Shown here: piece after piece, positions 9,970 through 18,607 of the stretch
How positions within the stretch are numbered: position 1 is the stretch's first letter
Layout: every line of letters begins with the position of its first letter
NCBI RefSeq assembly: GCF_026343295.1
Contig: NZ_JAPELY010000002.1
Location: 372,001 to 436,000 of the forward strand
Length of the DNA: 64,000 nt
Direction of reading: 5' to 3'
Source: Streptomyces sp. NBC_00083
GTDB lineage: Bacteria > Actinomycetota > Actinomycetes > Streptomycetales > Streptomycetaceae
The notes under the pieces: generated by a model
What the model was told of the DNA's origin: nothing
The model's input: the letters and a program-made list of their open reading frames with translations, nothing else
The model's database searches: none
Translations under genes and position numbers: made by a program

Positions 9970-10952
9970 CAGGCGACCGCCCCCGCCGAGACCCCGGCCG
10001 GCCGGCGGCGCAGCCGGCGCAACCGGGCGGCGCGGCGGGAGTCCATGGAATTCAGCGCGTCCTTGAGGTGGTCCTGCGGCAGCCGCCGCAGGGCACCCGC
10101 GGTCAGCGACCGCAGTTTTCTGGCCACGGCGGGTTCGAACCTCTCGATGCTGCTCATGTGGTGGGAAATGATCGCGCAGTACGTCCGTACCGCTTTGGGG
10201 AGCAGCTCCGCGGCATCGCGGTCCTTCGCCGTTTCCTCGATGACCTGGTCGAAGGCGCGAATGAAGTCGAGCTGGCGCACATCGCCGATCTGGGTGAGCG
10301 AGGACGCGACACCGCGCCGGTAGAAGACGCCGAGCTGCCCGGTGACCGCGAACGACTCCGCCTCGCGGTGCAGCCGCCATATCCAGGGCCGGTCCTCGGC
10401 GGTGCGCAGCCCGTCGGTGAAGTGCAGCAGGCCGCGGTCGACGAGCCTGCGGTGGTACATCCCGGCCCAGGCGTACGCGTAGTCCACGGAGGTGGAGCGG
10501 GTGGCGGGCAGGATGGCGTCCCGCGGCGACATCACCTCGCCGCGCCTGCCGTGCGGTACGCGGTGCACCGTACGCTCCGTGCCGGTCACCTGGATGTGGT
10601 CGGTGCGTATGAAGTCGCAGCCCAACTCCTCCATGGAGGAGAGCAGTTGGGCGAAGTAGCCGGGTGCCACCCAGTCGTCGCCGTCCAGGTAGGCGAGATA
10701 GGTGCCGCGGGCCGCGTCGAGGCCCGTGTTGCGTGCCGTCGCGAGGCCGCCGTTGCGGGCGTGCCGCAGCAGCACCGCCCCCGGCAGCTCGCGCTCGGCG
10801 CGTTCGAGCAGCTCGACCGTGCCGTCCGACGAGCAGTCGTCGACGAGCAGGAACTCGAAGTCGTCACGGGTGTTCGCGCGCAGACTTCGCAGGGTGTCGG
10901 GTGCGTAGGAGCGCACGTTGTAGAACGGCACGATGACGGAGAGCTTGACCAC
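9969..10952 (-). CDS. Family-2 glycosyltransferase
   Basis: About 327 residues. The start VKLSVIVPFYNVRSYAPDTL, then LLVDDCSSDGT and the metal-binding motif YLDGDDW (about 95), define an inverting GT2 enzyme; a helical Arg-rich C-terminal tail follows. The GTG at 10952 is seven bases after a TAGCGT -10 element, which supports a leaderless start; an ATG at 11075 would add 41 residues of poor quality upstream of the GT2 fold. First gene of the minus-strand arm of the cell-wall glycopolymer cluster, coupled to the polysialyltransferase-like gene. Confidence 0.87.
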   Translation of the reverse strand: MVKLSVIVPFYNVRSYAPDTLRSLRANTRDDFEFLLVDDCSSDGTVELLERAERELPGAVLLRHARNGGLATARNTGLDAARGTYLAYLDGDDWVAPGYFAQLLSSMEELGCDFIRTDHIQVTGTERTVHRVPHGRRGEVMSPRDAILPATRSTSVDYAYAWAGMYHRRLVDRGLLHFTDGLRTAEDRPWIWRLHREAESFAVTGQLGVFYRRGVASSLTQIGDVRQLDFIRAFDQVIEETAKDRDAAELLPKAVRTYCAIISHHMSSIERFEPAVARKLRSLTAGALRRLPQDHLKDALNSMDSRRAARLRRLRRRPAGVSAGAVA

Positions 10953-11140
10953 GGCGGTGACGCTAGGGGCGCCGCGCGTCCTGCGTCCTGTCCGGCGCCC
11001 GGATGCCGGGTGAACGAAGAAAGGCGGGACCGTTAACCGGCCCGTGCGATCACCCCGGGCGCCGGGCGTAGTCACGCTGTTAACCCGTTGTTGCAGCCGA
11101 GTTGGGCCGCGAATCCGCCCGGCTTCCTAGTTTCTACGGC
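10953..11140. promoter_or_regulatory. Divergent leaderless promoters of the glycopolymer cluster
   Basis: On the minus strand TAGCGT (10960-10965) lies 7 nt before the GTG of the GT2 gene. On the plus strand TAGTTT (11128-11133) lies 7 nt before the GTG at 11141. Between them GTTAAC occurs twice (11032-11037 and 11079-11084), a possible shared regulator site. Both arms would be expressed together. Confidence 0.45.
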
Positions 11141-12514
11141 GTGCCATCACGTACCGACTCACGGCTGCGGATCGCGGTTCTCGCGGATTCGGACACCCGG
11201 TGGAAATGGGGCGCGCTCACCGCGCGCCGTCTCGCCGACGAGGTGCCCGGAACCGACACCGCCGTGCCCCGGCCCACCACCCCCGACCTGGACGGCTTCC
11301 TGCTCCGCGGCCGCGCCACCCCCACCTCGCGTCAGCTCGACGAGGTCGGGGCGAGCGCCGACAGCCTGCGCGAAGTGACGATGGCTCAATTCCTGGACCG
11401 GGCAAGTGGGTTGGGAGACGGCGGGCAGGTCGGGGAGGCGTACGACGTGATCGTGCTCGCGCTCGTCGGCGGCGCCGCCCAGGCGGCGCTGCACGGGCTC
11501 GCCGCCCGGTGGCGGGGCCGCGCACGGCGGCCCGTCGTCGTCACCGGCTACGTCGGCGTCGTCTACGAGAAGCTCGCCGACGGCCTGCTGCTGCGCCACG
11601 GCGCGGACATCGTGCTCGCCAACTCCCGCCACGACGCGGACCGCTTCCGCGCGGTCTACGAGGGCGTGGGCGCCGGCGCCGGCGCGGTCACCGAGGCCGC
11701 GCTACCCTTCCTCGGCGGCGCTCCCTACCGGCCCGAGCCGGGACGCGACACGGTCGTCTTCGCCGCCCAGCCCTCCGTGCCGGAGAGCCGAGCCGACCGG
11801 CAGTACCTGCTGCGCCGCCTGGTCGAGCACGCCCGCCGCCACCCCGGACGCGAGGTGGTCCTCAAGCTCCGCTCCAAGCCGGGCGAGCACACCACCCACA
11901 TCGAGGAACACCCCTACCAGCGACTCGTCAAAGGCATGGACGTGCCGCCCAACTTCCGTCTCGCGTACGGAAACATGGGCGACCTCCTGGACCGCGCCGA
12001 CCTCCTGGTGACGGTCTCCTCGACCGCCGCGCTCGAATCCCTGCACCGCTCGGTACCGACCGCCGTCCTGACCGACCTCGGGGTGCGCGAGCCCCTCGGC
12101 AACCACCACTTCCTCGGCTCCGGCTGCCTCACCTCCTGGGACCGGCTGGACGCCGGGGACCGGCCGGCGCCCGACGCCGGCTGGCTCGCCGACCAGGGCG
12201 TGGCTCCCGGCGCGGCCTACCGGCGCGCCTTCGACCGGGCACGCGGGCGCCTCGGCGCGCTGCTGGCACAGGAGGGTCTGCCGCCGATCGCGCCGTACTA
12301 CACCGCCACCACCGCACCCGGCTATCTGCCGGGCCTTCTCGCCCGGCACCACCTCGCCCCCGACGGCACCCCGCTGCCGGGCGCGGCCCCCGCGCACGAA
12401 CCGAGCGGGCTGCGCCGGCTGATCAGGGACGCCGTGCGCGACACGGCGCGCGGCGCCTACCGCCACGGCGTACAGCGGGTCGCGCCCGTGATCCGCCGGA
12501 TGGGAGAACTGTGA
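11141..12514 (+). CDS. Predicted glycosyltransferase of the nonulosonate cluster (DUF6716-like)
   Basis: 457 residues, starting at GTG 11141 just after a TAGTTT -10. It shows a GT-B-like layout: an N-terminal LRIAVLADSDTRWKWGAL, GYVGVVYEKLADG (about 150) followed by LANSRHDADRF, then LKLRSKPGEHTTHIEEHPYQ and TVSSTAALESLHRSVPTAVLTD (about 310), typical of polysialyltransferase- or CDP-glycerol-transferase-like C-terminal lobes. I identify it by fold pattern and context rather than by catalytic motif. It overlaps the next gene by one base (TGATG), so the two are translationally coupled. Confidence 0.75.
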   Translation: MPSRTDSRLRIAVLADSDTRWKWGALTARRLADEVPGTDTAVPRPTTPDLDGFLLRGRATPTSRQLDEVGASADSLREVTMAQFLDRASGLGDGGQVGEAYDVIVLALVGGAAQAALHGLAARWRGRARRPVVVTGYVGVVYEKLADGLLLRHGADIVLANSRHDADRFRAVYEGVGAGAGAVTEAALPFLGGAPYRPEPGRDTVVFAAQPSVPESRADRQYLLRRLVEHARRHPGREVVLKLRSKPGEHTTHIEEHPYQRLVKGMDVPPNFRLAYGNMGDLLDRADLLVTVSSTAALESLHRSVPTAVLTDLGVREPLGNHHFLGSGCLTSWDRLDAGDRPAPDAGWLADQGVAPGAAYRRAFDRARGRLGALLAQEGLPPIAPYYTATTAPGYLPGLLARHHLAPDGTPLPGAAPAHEPSGLRRLIRDAVRDTARGAYRHGVQRVAPVIRRMGEL

Positions 12515-13776
12515 TGAGCACAGCGACCGCCGCCCCCGCCCGAAGGGTCCTCGCCGTGATCCCCGCGCGCGGCGGCTCCAAGGGCGTGCCCGGCAAGAAC
12601 CTCGCGCCCGTCGCCGGAGTCCCGCTCGTCGTACGGGCCGTGCTCGCCTGCCGCGCCGCGCGTCACGTCACCGACGTCGCCGTCTCCACCGACGACCCCG
12701 CGATCGCCGCCGCGGCCCGTGCGGCCGGCGCCGACGTGGTGGTCCGCCCGGCCGCCATCGCGGGCGACACCGCCTCCAGCGAAGCCGCCGTGCTGCACGC
12801 CCTCGACGCCTACCCCGGCACCGCCACCGTGCTGCTCGTGCAGTGCACCAGCCCCTTCCTCACCCGCGAGGACGTCGAGGGCGTGGCGGGCGCGGTCGTC
12901 GAGGACGGCGCCGACACCGCCGTCACCGTCGCCCCCTTCCATGGCTTCCTGTGGCGCGAGTCCCTCGAGGACGGGGCCCCCTGCGGCCAGGGCATGGGCC
13001 ACGACAAGACGGTCCGGCCGCGCCGCCAGGACCGCCCCCAGGACTTCCTGGAGACGGGCGCCGCCTACGCCATGGACGCGGCCGGGTTCCGCATCCACCG
13101 CCACCGTTTCTTCGGCCGCACCGCGCTGGTACGCACCGACCCGGCCCGGGTCCTGGAGATCGACGAGCCGCACGACCTGGCACGGGCCCGCGCGCTCGCC
13201 CCCCTCGTCGACCGCGCCGCCGCCCCCACCCTCGACGACGTCGACGCGGTCGTCCTCGACTTCGACGGCACCCAGACCGACGACAAGGTGCTCATCGACG
13301 CCGAGGGACGCGAACTCGTCGCCGTGCACCGGGGCGACGGCCTCGGCATCGCCGCCCTGCGCCGCGCCGGACTGAAGCTGCTCATCCTCTCCACCGAGCA
13401 GAACCCCGTCGTCGCCGCCCGCGCCCGCAAGCTCAGGATCCCCGTCCTGCACGGCATCGACCGCAAGGACCTCGCCCTCAAGCAGTGGTGCGAGGACGAG
13501 CACGTCGACCCGCAACGCGTGCTCTACGCCGGCAACGACGTCAACGACCTGCCCTGCTTCGCGCTCGCCGGCTGGCCCGTCGCCGTCGCGAGCGCCCACG
13601 ACTCGGTGCGCGCCGCCGCGCGCGCCGTCACCGCCGCCCCCGGCGGCGAGGGAGCGATCCGCGAGATCGCCGCCTGGCTCCTCGGACCCGAGCTCGACCG
13701 CACCCCGTCACCCCGGCCCGACCCCCAGCCCCACCACACCCCCGCACAGTCCCCCACCACACCCCAGCACAGCTAA
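12514..13776 (+). CDS. CMP-nonulosonate cytidylyltransferase fused to HAD phosphatase
   Basis: 420 residues in two domains. Residues about 10-235 are a NeuA-type cytidylyltransferase with the nucleotide loop VIPARGGSKGVPGKN. Residues about 240-400 are a KDO-8-phosphate-phosphatase-like HAD domain with the nucleophile motif VLDFDGTQTDD and the acidic motif GNDVNDLPCF, so its active site looks intact. A Pro/His-rich tail ends the protein. Vertebrate CMP-sialate synthases share this layout. A fused phosphatase fits a route through a 9-phosphate (for example Kdn-9-P), dephosphorylated and then activated with CTP (inference). Directly followed by the NeuB-like synthase. Confidence 0.88.
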   Translation: MSTATAAPARRVLAVIPARGGSKGVPGKNLAPVAGVPLVVRAVLACRAARHVTDVAVSTDDPAIAAAARAAGADVVVRPAAIAGDTASSEAAVLHALDAYPGTATVLLVQCTSPFLTREDVEGVAGAVVEDGADTAVTVAPFHGFLWRESLEDGAPCGQGMGHDKTVRPRRQDRPQDFLETGAAYAMDAAGFRIHRHRFFGRTALVRTDPARVLEIDEPHDLARARALAPLVDRAAAPTLDDVDAVVLDFDGTQTDDKVLIDAEGRELVAVHRGDGLGIAALRRAGLKLLILSTEQNPVVAARARKLRIPVLHGIDRKDLALKQWCEDEHVDPQRVLYAGNDVNDLPCFALAGWPVAVASAHDSVRAAARAVTAAPGGEGAIREIAAWLLGPELDRTPSPRPDPQPHHTPAQSPTTPQHS

Positions 13777-13788
13777 GGAACCCTCCTC

Positions 13789-14748
13789 ATGAGCAACCGT
13801 CTGCGCACCCTCGGCAGCCGCACCGCAGGTCCGGGCCACCCCGTGTACGTCACCGGCGAGATCGGCATCAACCACAACGGCGACCTCGACACCGCGCTCG
13901 CCCTCATCGACGTCGCCGCCGACGCCGGCTGCGACGCGGTCAAGTTCCAGAAGCGCACCCCCGAGATCTGCACCCCGCGCGACCAGTGGGACATCGAGCG
14001 GGACACGCCGTGGGGGCGGATGACGTACATCGACTACCGCCACCGGGTGGAGTTCGGCGAGGACGAGTACCGCGCCATCGACGCGCACTGCGCCCGGCGC
14101 GGCATCGACTGGTTCGCCTCCCCGTGGGACACCGAGGCCGTCGCCTTCCTGGAGAAGTTCGACGTGCCGGCCCACAAGGTGGCCTCCGCCTCCCTCACCG
14201 ACGACGAGCTCCTGCGCGCCCTGCGCGCCACCGGCCGCACCGTCGTCCTCTCCACCGGCATGTCCACGCCGCAGCAGATCCGCCACGCCGTCGAGGTGCT
14301 CGGCAGCGCCAACATCCTTCTCTGCCACGCCACTTCGACGTACCCGGCGAAGGCCGAGGAGCTCAACCTGCGCGTGATCAACAGCCTGATGGCCGAGTAC
14401 CCGAACGTGCCCATCGGCTACAGCGGCCACGAGACGGGCCTGCAGACCACGCTCGCCGCCGTCGCGCTCGGCGCCGCCTTCGTCGAGCGCCACATCACCC
14501 TGGACCGCGCGATGTGGGGCTCCGACCAGGCCGCGTCCGTCGAGCCCGGCGGCCTGACCCGCCTGGTCCGTGACATCCGCACCATCGAGGCGGCGCTCGG
14601 CGACGGCGTCAAGAAGGTCTACGACTCCGAGCTCGCCCCCATGAAGAAGCTGCGCCGCGTCCCCGGTGTCGTCGCCCAGCCGGACGGCGACACCAACGCC
14701 GACCAGGCCGGCGCCGCCACCGGGGACCGCGCTCCGGCCGCGGTCTGA
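13789..14748 (+). CDS. NeuB-like nonulosonic acid (Kdn/sialic acid) synthase, no SAF domain
   Basis: 319 residues. PEP-dependent aldol synthase barrel: GEIGINHNGDLDTALALIDVA (about 22-42), AVKFQKRTPE, CHATSTYPAKAEELNL (about 185) and GYSGHETGL are NeuB landmarks. Most NeuB proteins carry a C-terminal SAF (antifreeze-like) domain that helps bind the sugar in the dimer; here the barrel is followed by only about 40 low-complexity residues, so SAF is missing. Substrate is probably a mannose or mannose phosphate giving Kdn or Kdn-9-P, by analogy with the Kdn-containing teichulosonic acid linked to the corresponding S. coelicolor region (remembered, not checked). 12-nt gap after the NeuA fusion. 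Confidence 0.9.
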   Translation: MSNRLRTLGSRTAGPGHPVYVTGEIGINHNGDLDTALALIDVAADAGCDAVKFQKRTPEICTPRDQWDIERDTPWGRMTYIDYRHRVEFGEDEYRAIDAHCARRGIDWFASPWDTEAVAFLEKFDVPAHKVASASLTDDELLRALRATGRTVVLSTGMSTPQQIRHAVEVLGSANILLCHATSTYPAKAEELNLRVINSLMAEYPNVPIGYSGHETGLQTTLAAVALGAAFVERHITLDRAMWGSDQAASVEPGGLTRLVRDIRTIEAALGDGVKKVYDSELAPMKKLRRVPGVVAQPDGDTNADQAGAATGDRAPAAV

Positions 14749-14763
14749 GGGGGCGTACCCGCC

Positions 14764-15855
14764 GTGCCTCGGGAGACCACCGACACCGTCGCCTTCGTGG
14801 AGAGCCCGGTCCAGCTCCTCAACGTCCTGGAGTGGGCCCACGCGCCCGGCCCGCTGCTCGACGGCGTGCCCGCACAGCAGCGCTCCGTCGCGCCGGACCT
14901 GGCGGGCCTAACCGTCGTGGTGCTCTCGCCGACCGACCCCATGTCGCGCGGCCAGCTGCGCCGGATGGCGGAGCTGGCCCGCGACGCGGGCGCGAAGGTG
15001 CGGTGGGAGGAGGCCAGGGGCGGGCCCACCGCCCCGCTGCACACCGTGGCCGGGCTCACCCCGATGCTGCGGCGCGCGGAGCGGATCGTCATGGGCGACC
15101 CGTTCTCGCGCTACGTACAGCTGCTCCTGACCGTCTCCCGCGCCCGCGACCTGGTGGTCGTCGACGACGGGACCGCCACCATGGAGTTCGTCTCCCAACT
15201 CGCCCGCGGCGAGCGCCTGGTGCGCTGGCACCGGCGCGGCAGCAGGGCCGGTGCGCGCGAGCTGCTGTTCGCGCCGGTCTCCGCCGCCGCCCGGCGCCGG
15301 CTCACCCCCGCGCGGCGCCGCGCCGTCGAAGTGTTCAGCGCGATGCCGATAGAGGCGCCCGAGGGCGTCACGGTCACGCCCAACACCTTCGGCTGGACCC
15401 GGGCGCACTTCGGCCCGCCGCGGCTGACCAAGGGCGCCGACCTGGTGGGGACGTCGCTGGTGGAGACCGGTGTCGTCGACCCCGAGAGCTATCTCGACGC
15501 GGTCGGCCAGCTGGCCCGCGCGCACGGGGTGACCCGCTACTTCGCGCACCGCCGCGAATCCGCCGACAAGCTGCACGCCCTGCACGCCAGGACCGGGCTC
15601 GAAGTGGTCAGGCCCGACCTGCCGCTCGAACTCATCGCACGCCGGGGGCCCATCGGCCGGACGGTCCTGAGCTTCCCCTCCACCGTCGTCCACACCCTGC
15701 CGCTCGCGCTCGCCGGCACCGGCGTGACCGTCGTGGTCTGCGACATAGACCCGCGCTGGCTCACGGAACGCGCCTCGCCCCGGGCCCAGGGCTTCCTCGA
15801 CGGGGTGACGGGAACCGCCCGCAAGGCCCACGGGCTCGCGACGGTGGCGGCCTGA
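14764..15855 (+). CDS. Polysialyltransferase-like glycosyltransferase
   Basis: 363 residues, GTG start with GAGGGGGCG about 8-16 nt upstream. It begins AFVESPVQLLNVLEWAH, a start pattern of bacterial sialyl- and polysialyltransferases. VVDDGTATMEFV lies at about 138, TRYFAHRRESADKL at about 258 and VLSFPSTVVHTLPLALAG at about 300, matching the CMP-sugar-binding lobe of GT52/polysialyltransferase-type folds. Last gene of the plus-strand arm; probably adds the nonulosonic residue to the wall polymer. Donor and acceptor are inferred from context only. Confidence 0.78.
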   Translation: MPRETTDTVAFVESPVQLLNVLEWAHAPGPLLDGVPAQQRSVAPDLAGLTVVVLSPTDPMSRGQLRRMAELARDAGAKVRWEEARGGPTAPLHTVAGLTPMLRRAERIVMGDPFSRYVQLLLTVSRARDLVVVDDGTATMEFVSQLARGERLVRWHRRGSRAGARELLFAPVSAAARRRLTPARRRAVEVFSAMPIEAPEGVTVTPNTFGWTRAHFGPPRLTKGADLVGTSLVETGVVDPESYLDAVGQLARAHGVTRYFAHRRESADKLHALHARTGLEVVRPDLPLELIARRGPIGRTVLSFPSTVVHTLPLALAGTGVTVVVCDIDPRWLTERASPRAQGFLDGVTGTARKAHGLATVAA

Positions 15856-15868
15856 GCCCTCCTGCGGG

Positions 15869-15884
15869 GGGAACGCCCGTTCCC
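15869..15884. terminator. Weak hairpin after the glycopolymer operon
   Basis: GGGAACG-CC-CGTTCCC, a perfect 16-bp palindrome just past the last glycosyltransferase gene. Its small loop makes an operator equally possible. Confidence 0.35.
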
Positions 15885-16012
15885 GGCATCGGGCAGAAGG
15901 ACGAAATACCTTACCCAGCCGAAGCGATCGACATGCGCCATGCGACCGGCTTTCTTTCCCCTATGCGGCTGAACTTTTGTTGATCGCGAGCGAGTTGAGC
16001 CTCGAAAAGGCC

Positions 16013-16018
16013 TACCCT
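16013..16018 (+). promoter_or_regulatory. -10 element TACCCT of the amidohydrolase gene
   Basis: TACCCT followed by six bases and then GTG 16025, consistent with a leaderless transcript. Confidence 0.4.
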
Positions 16019-16024
16019 CAACGA

Positions 16025-17284
16025 GTGAACCAGTTGATGTCCCGTGAGTCCGAAGCCGATCTGCCCGGCGAAGCACCGCTGCCCGGCGAGCTGAGCGAGG
16101 CCCTGTGTGCCGAACTCATCGCCTTCCGGCGGGACTTGCACATGCACCCCGAGCTGGGCAACCAGGAGTTCAGGACCACCGCCGCGATCAGAGCCCGCCT
16201 CGAAGCGGCCGGCCTCGAACCCCGCGTCCTGCCGGGCGGCACCGGGCTCATCTGCGACATCGGCACACCGCCCGCGCGCACCCAGGCCCAGAGCGGCGGG
16301 GCGCGCCCCATGCTCGCCATCCGCGCGGACATCGACGCCCTGCCCATCCCCGACGCGAAGGCCGGCGTCCCCTACCGCTCCACGGTCCCGGACCGCGCCC
16401 ACGCCTGCGGCCACGACGTGCACACCACCACCGTCCTCGGCACCGGCCTGGTCCTGGCGGAGCTGCACCGCGAGGGCCTGCTGCCCGCGCCGGTGCGGCT
16501 GCTGTTCCAGCCCGCCGAGGAGGTGCTGCCCGGCGGCGCCGCCGACGCCATCGTGGCCGGGGTGCTGGACGGGGTGGGCCGGATCATCGCCGTGCACTGC
16601 GACCCGCGGGTGGACGCCGGCCGGATCGGGCTGCGGCCCGGCCCCATCACCTCGGCCTGCGACCGCCTGGAGGTCTTCCTCGACGGGCCGGGCGGCCACA
16701 CCGCGCGCCCCCACCTCACCACCGACCTGGTGACCGCGGTCGCGCGCGTCGCCGCCGATGTGCCCGCGCTGCTCGCCCGCCGGATCGACGCCCGCGCCGG
16801 GCTCGCCCTCACCTGGGGCCGCATCGAGTCGGGCCACGCCTGCAACGTGATCCCGATGCACGCCGAGCTGGCCGGTACGGTGCGCTGCCTCGACCTGTCG
16901 GCGTGGCGCGACGCGCCCGACCTCGTACACGCCGCGATCGACGAGGTGGCCACCCTGCACGGGGCCAAATCGGAGATCAACTACGTGCGGGGGGTGCCCC
17001 CGGTCGTCAACGATCCGGTCGTGACCGAGCTGCTGCGCGACGCGATGTCGGCCCGCCGGGGTGCCTTCTCGGTCGAGGACACGGAACAGTCGCTGGGTGG
17101 CGAGGACTTTTCGTGGTACCTGGAGCACGTACCAGGGGCGATGGCCCGCCTCGGGGTCCGTACGCCGGGCTCCCATGCCCGGCTTGACCTCCATCGGGGT
17201 GATTTCGACGCGGACGAGGCCGCCATCAAGGTGGGAGTGGAGCTCTTCACCGCCGCTGCGCTCCTCGATGGCAACCGCTCGTAA
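16025..17284 (+). CDS. M20-family amidohydrolase (peptidase/deacylase)
   Basis: About 419 residues. Dinuclear metallohydrolase of the N-acyl amino acid / hippurate amidohydrolase group: FRRDLHMHPELG (residues about 35-46), IRADIDALPIPD, HACGHDVHTTTVLG (metal ligands) and FQPAEEVLPGGA (catalytic Glu), then a dimerisation domain and the last ligand His in SHARLDLHRG near the end. The GTG at 16025 sits just after a TACCCT element; an ATG at 16037 is also possible. It precedes the nucleoside transporter but is separated from it by a promoter and operator, so a shared role is not implied. Confidence 0.88.
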   Translation: MNQLMSRESEADLPGEAPLPGELSEALCAELIAFRRDLHMHPELGNQEFRTTAAIRARLEAAGLEPRVLPGGTGLICDIGTPPARTQAQSGGARPMLAIRADIDALPIPDAKAGVPYRSTVPDRAHACGHDVHTTTVLGTGLVLAELHREGLLPAPVRLLFQPAEEVLPGGAADAIVAGVLDGVGRIIAVHCDPRVDAGRIGLRPGPITSACDRLEVFLDGPGGHTARPHLTTDLVTAVARVAADVPALLARRIDARAGLALTWGRIESGHACNVIPMHAELAGTVRCLDLSAWRDAPDLVHAAIDEVATLHGAKSEINYVRGVPPVVNDPVVTELLRDAMSARRGAFSVEDTEQSLGGEDFSWYLEHVPGAMARLGVRTPGSHARLDLHRGDFDADEAAIKVGVELFTAAALLDGNRS

Positions 17285-17298
17285 CCGGACACTTCATC

Positions 17299-17337
17299 CC
17301 CTGTTCGCGGCGATTCGATAACGGCTTCCGAACAGGG
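17299..17337 (+). terminator. Hairpin after the M20 amidohydrolase gene
   Basis: CCCTGTTC (17299-17306) pairs with GAACAGGG (17330-17337) across a 23-nt loop and is followed by CTTT. Confidence 0.45.
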
Positions 17338-17349
17338 CTTTACGCGACA

Positions 17350-17363
17350 TCTACGCGCGTTAC
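17350..17363. promoter_or_regulatory. Nucleoside-regulon palindrome upstream of bmpA
   Basis: TCTACGC-GCGTTAC: left half-site perfect, right half degenerate. It overlaps a candidate -10 TACGAT (17361-17366), about 60 bp before the transporter lipoprotein gene. Member of the six-site family described in the findings. Confidence 0.65.
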
Positions 17364-17424
17364 GATCCGACGCGAAACCAGCGCCGGTAGGGGCGCCTCG
17401 GTTCAGGTTTGAAGGGACCTCCTC

Positions 17425-18489
17425 TTGCGCCGGGTATCCAAGATCGCTGCGGCAGGTATCGCCACCGCCGCGCTCGCGCTTTCCGCCACCGCCTGTGGCT
17501 CCACGTCCACCCAGAAGGACTCGGGCACCTCTTCGTCGTCCTCCGCGGGCGGCAAGGGCGTCAAGATCGGTGTCGCGTACGACGTCGGTGGCCGCGGTGA
17601 CCACTCGTTCAACGACTCCGCCGCGCGCGGCATCGACAAGGCCAAGGCCGAGTTCGGCGGTGACGTCAAGGAGCTGACCGCCAAGACCACCGACACCGAG
17701 GCCGACCGCGAGCAGCGGCTGACCGACCTCGCGGGCGCGGGGTACAACCCGGTCATCGGCATCGGCTACGCGTACGCGAACTCGATGAAGAAGGTCGCGG
17801 TCAAGTACCCGAACGTCACCTTCGGCATCGTCGACTCCGTCGTCGAGGGCCCGAAGAACATCGACAACATCGTCTTCACCGAGGAGCAGGGCTCCTACCT
17901 CGCGGGTGTCGCCGCGGCGCTGAAGACCAAGACCAACCACGTCGGCTTCATCGGCGGCGTCGACGTCCCCCTCATCAAGAAGTTCGAGGCGGGCTTCAAC
18001 CAGGGCGTCAAGGACACCAAGCCCGACGTCAAGGTCGACAACCAGTACCTGTCGCACGGCTCGGACACGTCCGGCTTCGCCAGCCCCGACAAGGGCAAGG
18101 AAGCCGCGCAGGGCATGCTCGACAACGGCGCCGACGTGATCTACACCGCGGCCGGCTCCTCCGGCACCGGCGCGATCGAGGCCGTCGCGGGCAAGAAGGG
18201 CGCCTGGGCGATCGGTGTCGACTCCGACCAGTACCAGCAGGCCTCGCTCTCCAAGTACAAGAACTCGATCCTGACCTCGGTCGTGAAGAACGTCGACATC
18301 GGCGTCTACGACCTGATCAAGTCGATCAAGGACGGCAAGCCGCTGGTCGGCACCAACAGCTACCCGCTGGCCAAGGGCGGCGTTTCGCTCGCCACCAGCG
18401 GTGGCTTCATCGACGACCTGAAGTCGCAGCTCGACGCGGCCCAGAAGAAGATCGTCGACGGCACCATCAAGGTCAAGACGACCCCGTGA
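17425..18489 (+). CDS. BmpA-family nucleoside-binding lipoprotein (ABC transporter)
   Basis: 354 residues, TTG start with GAAGGGACC upstream. Lipoprotein signal with lipobox LSATAC (Cys about 24) and a Ser-rich spacer. The mature domain has PnrA/BmpA features: GVAYDVGGRGDHSFNDSAARGI, YNPVIGIGYAYANS, FTEEQGSYLAGVAAALKT, VGFIGGVDVPLIKKFEAGF and YTAAGSSGTGAIEA. It should capture purine or pyrimidine nucleosides outside the membrane for the permeases encoded downstream. A strong terminator and a second operator separate it from the ATPase gene, so it can be made in excess, as is usual for binding proteins. Confidence 0.93.
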   Translation: MRRVSKIAAAGIATAALALSATACGSTSTQKDSGTSSSSSAGGKGVKIGVAYDVGGRGDHSFNDSAARGIDKAKAEFGGDVKELTAKTTDTEADREQRLTDLAGAGYNPVIGIGYAYANSMKKVAVKYPNVTFGIVDSVVEGPKNIDNIVFTEEQGSYLAGVAAALKTKTNHVGFIGGVDVPLIKKFEAGFNQGVKDTKPDVKVDNQYLSHGSDTSGFASPDKGKEAAQGMLDNGADVIYTAAGSSGTGAIEAVAGKKGAWAIGVDSDQYQQASLSKYKNSILTSVVKNVDIGVYDLIKSIKDGKPLVGTNSYPLAKGGVSLATSGGFIDDLKSQLDAAQKKIVDGTIKVKTTP

Positions 18490-18523
18490 CCCACGGCGGT
18501 CGCTGACCGCCCCCGTCGCGAAC

Positions 18524-18562
18524 CGGCCCGGTGAGCAGGGACCGCCCTGCCTCACCGGGCCG
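18524..18562 (+). terminator. Strong hairpin between bmpA and the ABC ATPase gene
   Basis: Seventeen paired bases (18524-18540 with the arm ending 18562) with one bulged C and a 4-nt loop. It probably attenuates read-through from bmpA. Confidence 0.65.
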
Positions 18563-18577
18563 TAACGAAGTGTCAAC

Positions 18578-18591
18578 TCTACGCGCGTAGG
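18578..18591. promoter_or_regulatory. Nucleoside-regulon palindrome upstream of the ABC ATPase gene
   Basis: TCTACGC-GCGTAGG, 13 of 14 bases of the palindrome, 17 bp before the GTG at 18608 and just past the bmpA terminator. It indicates a second regulated promoter inside the locus. Confidence 0.75.
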
Positions 18592-18607
18592 CCGGAGTTG
18601 GCGCGCC

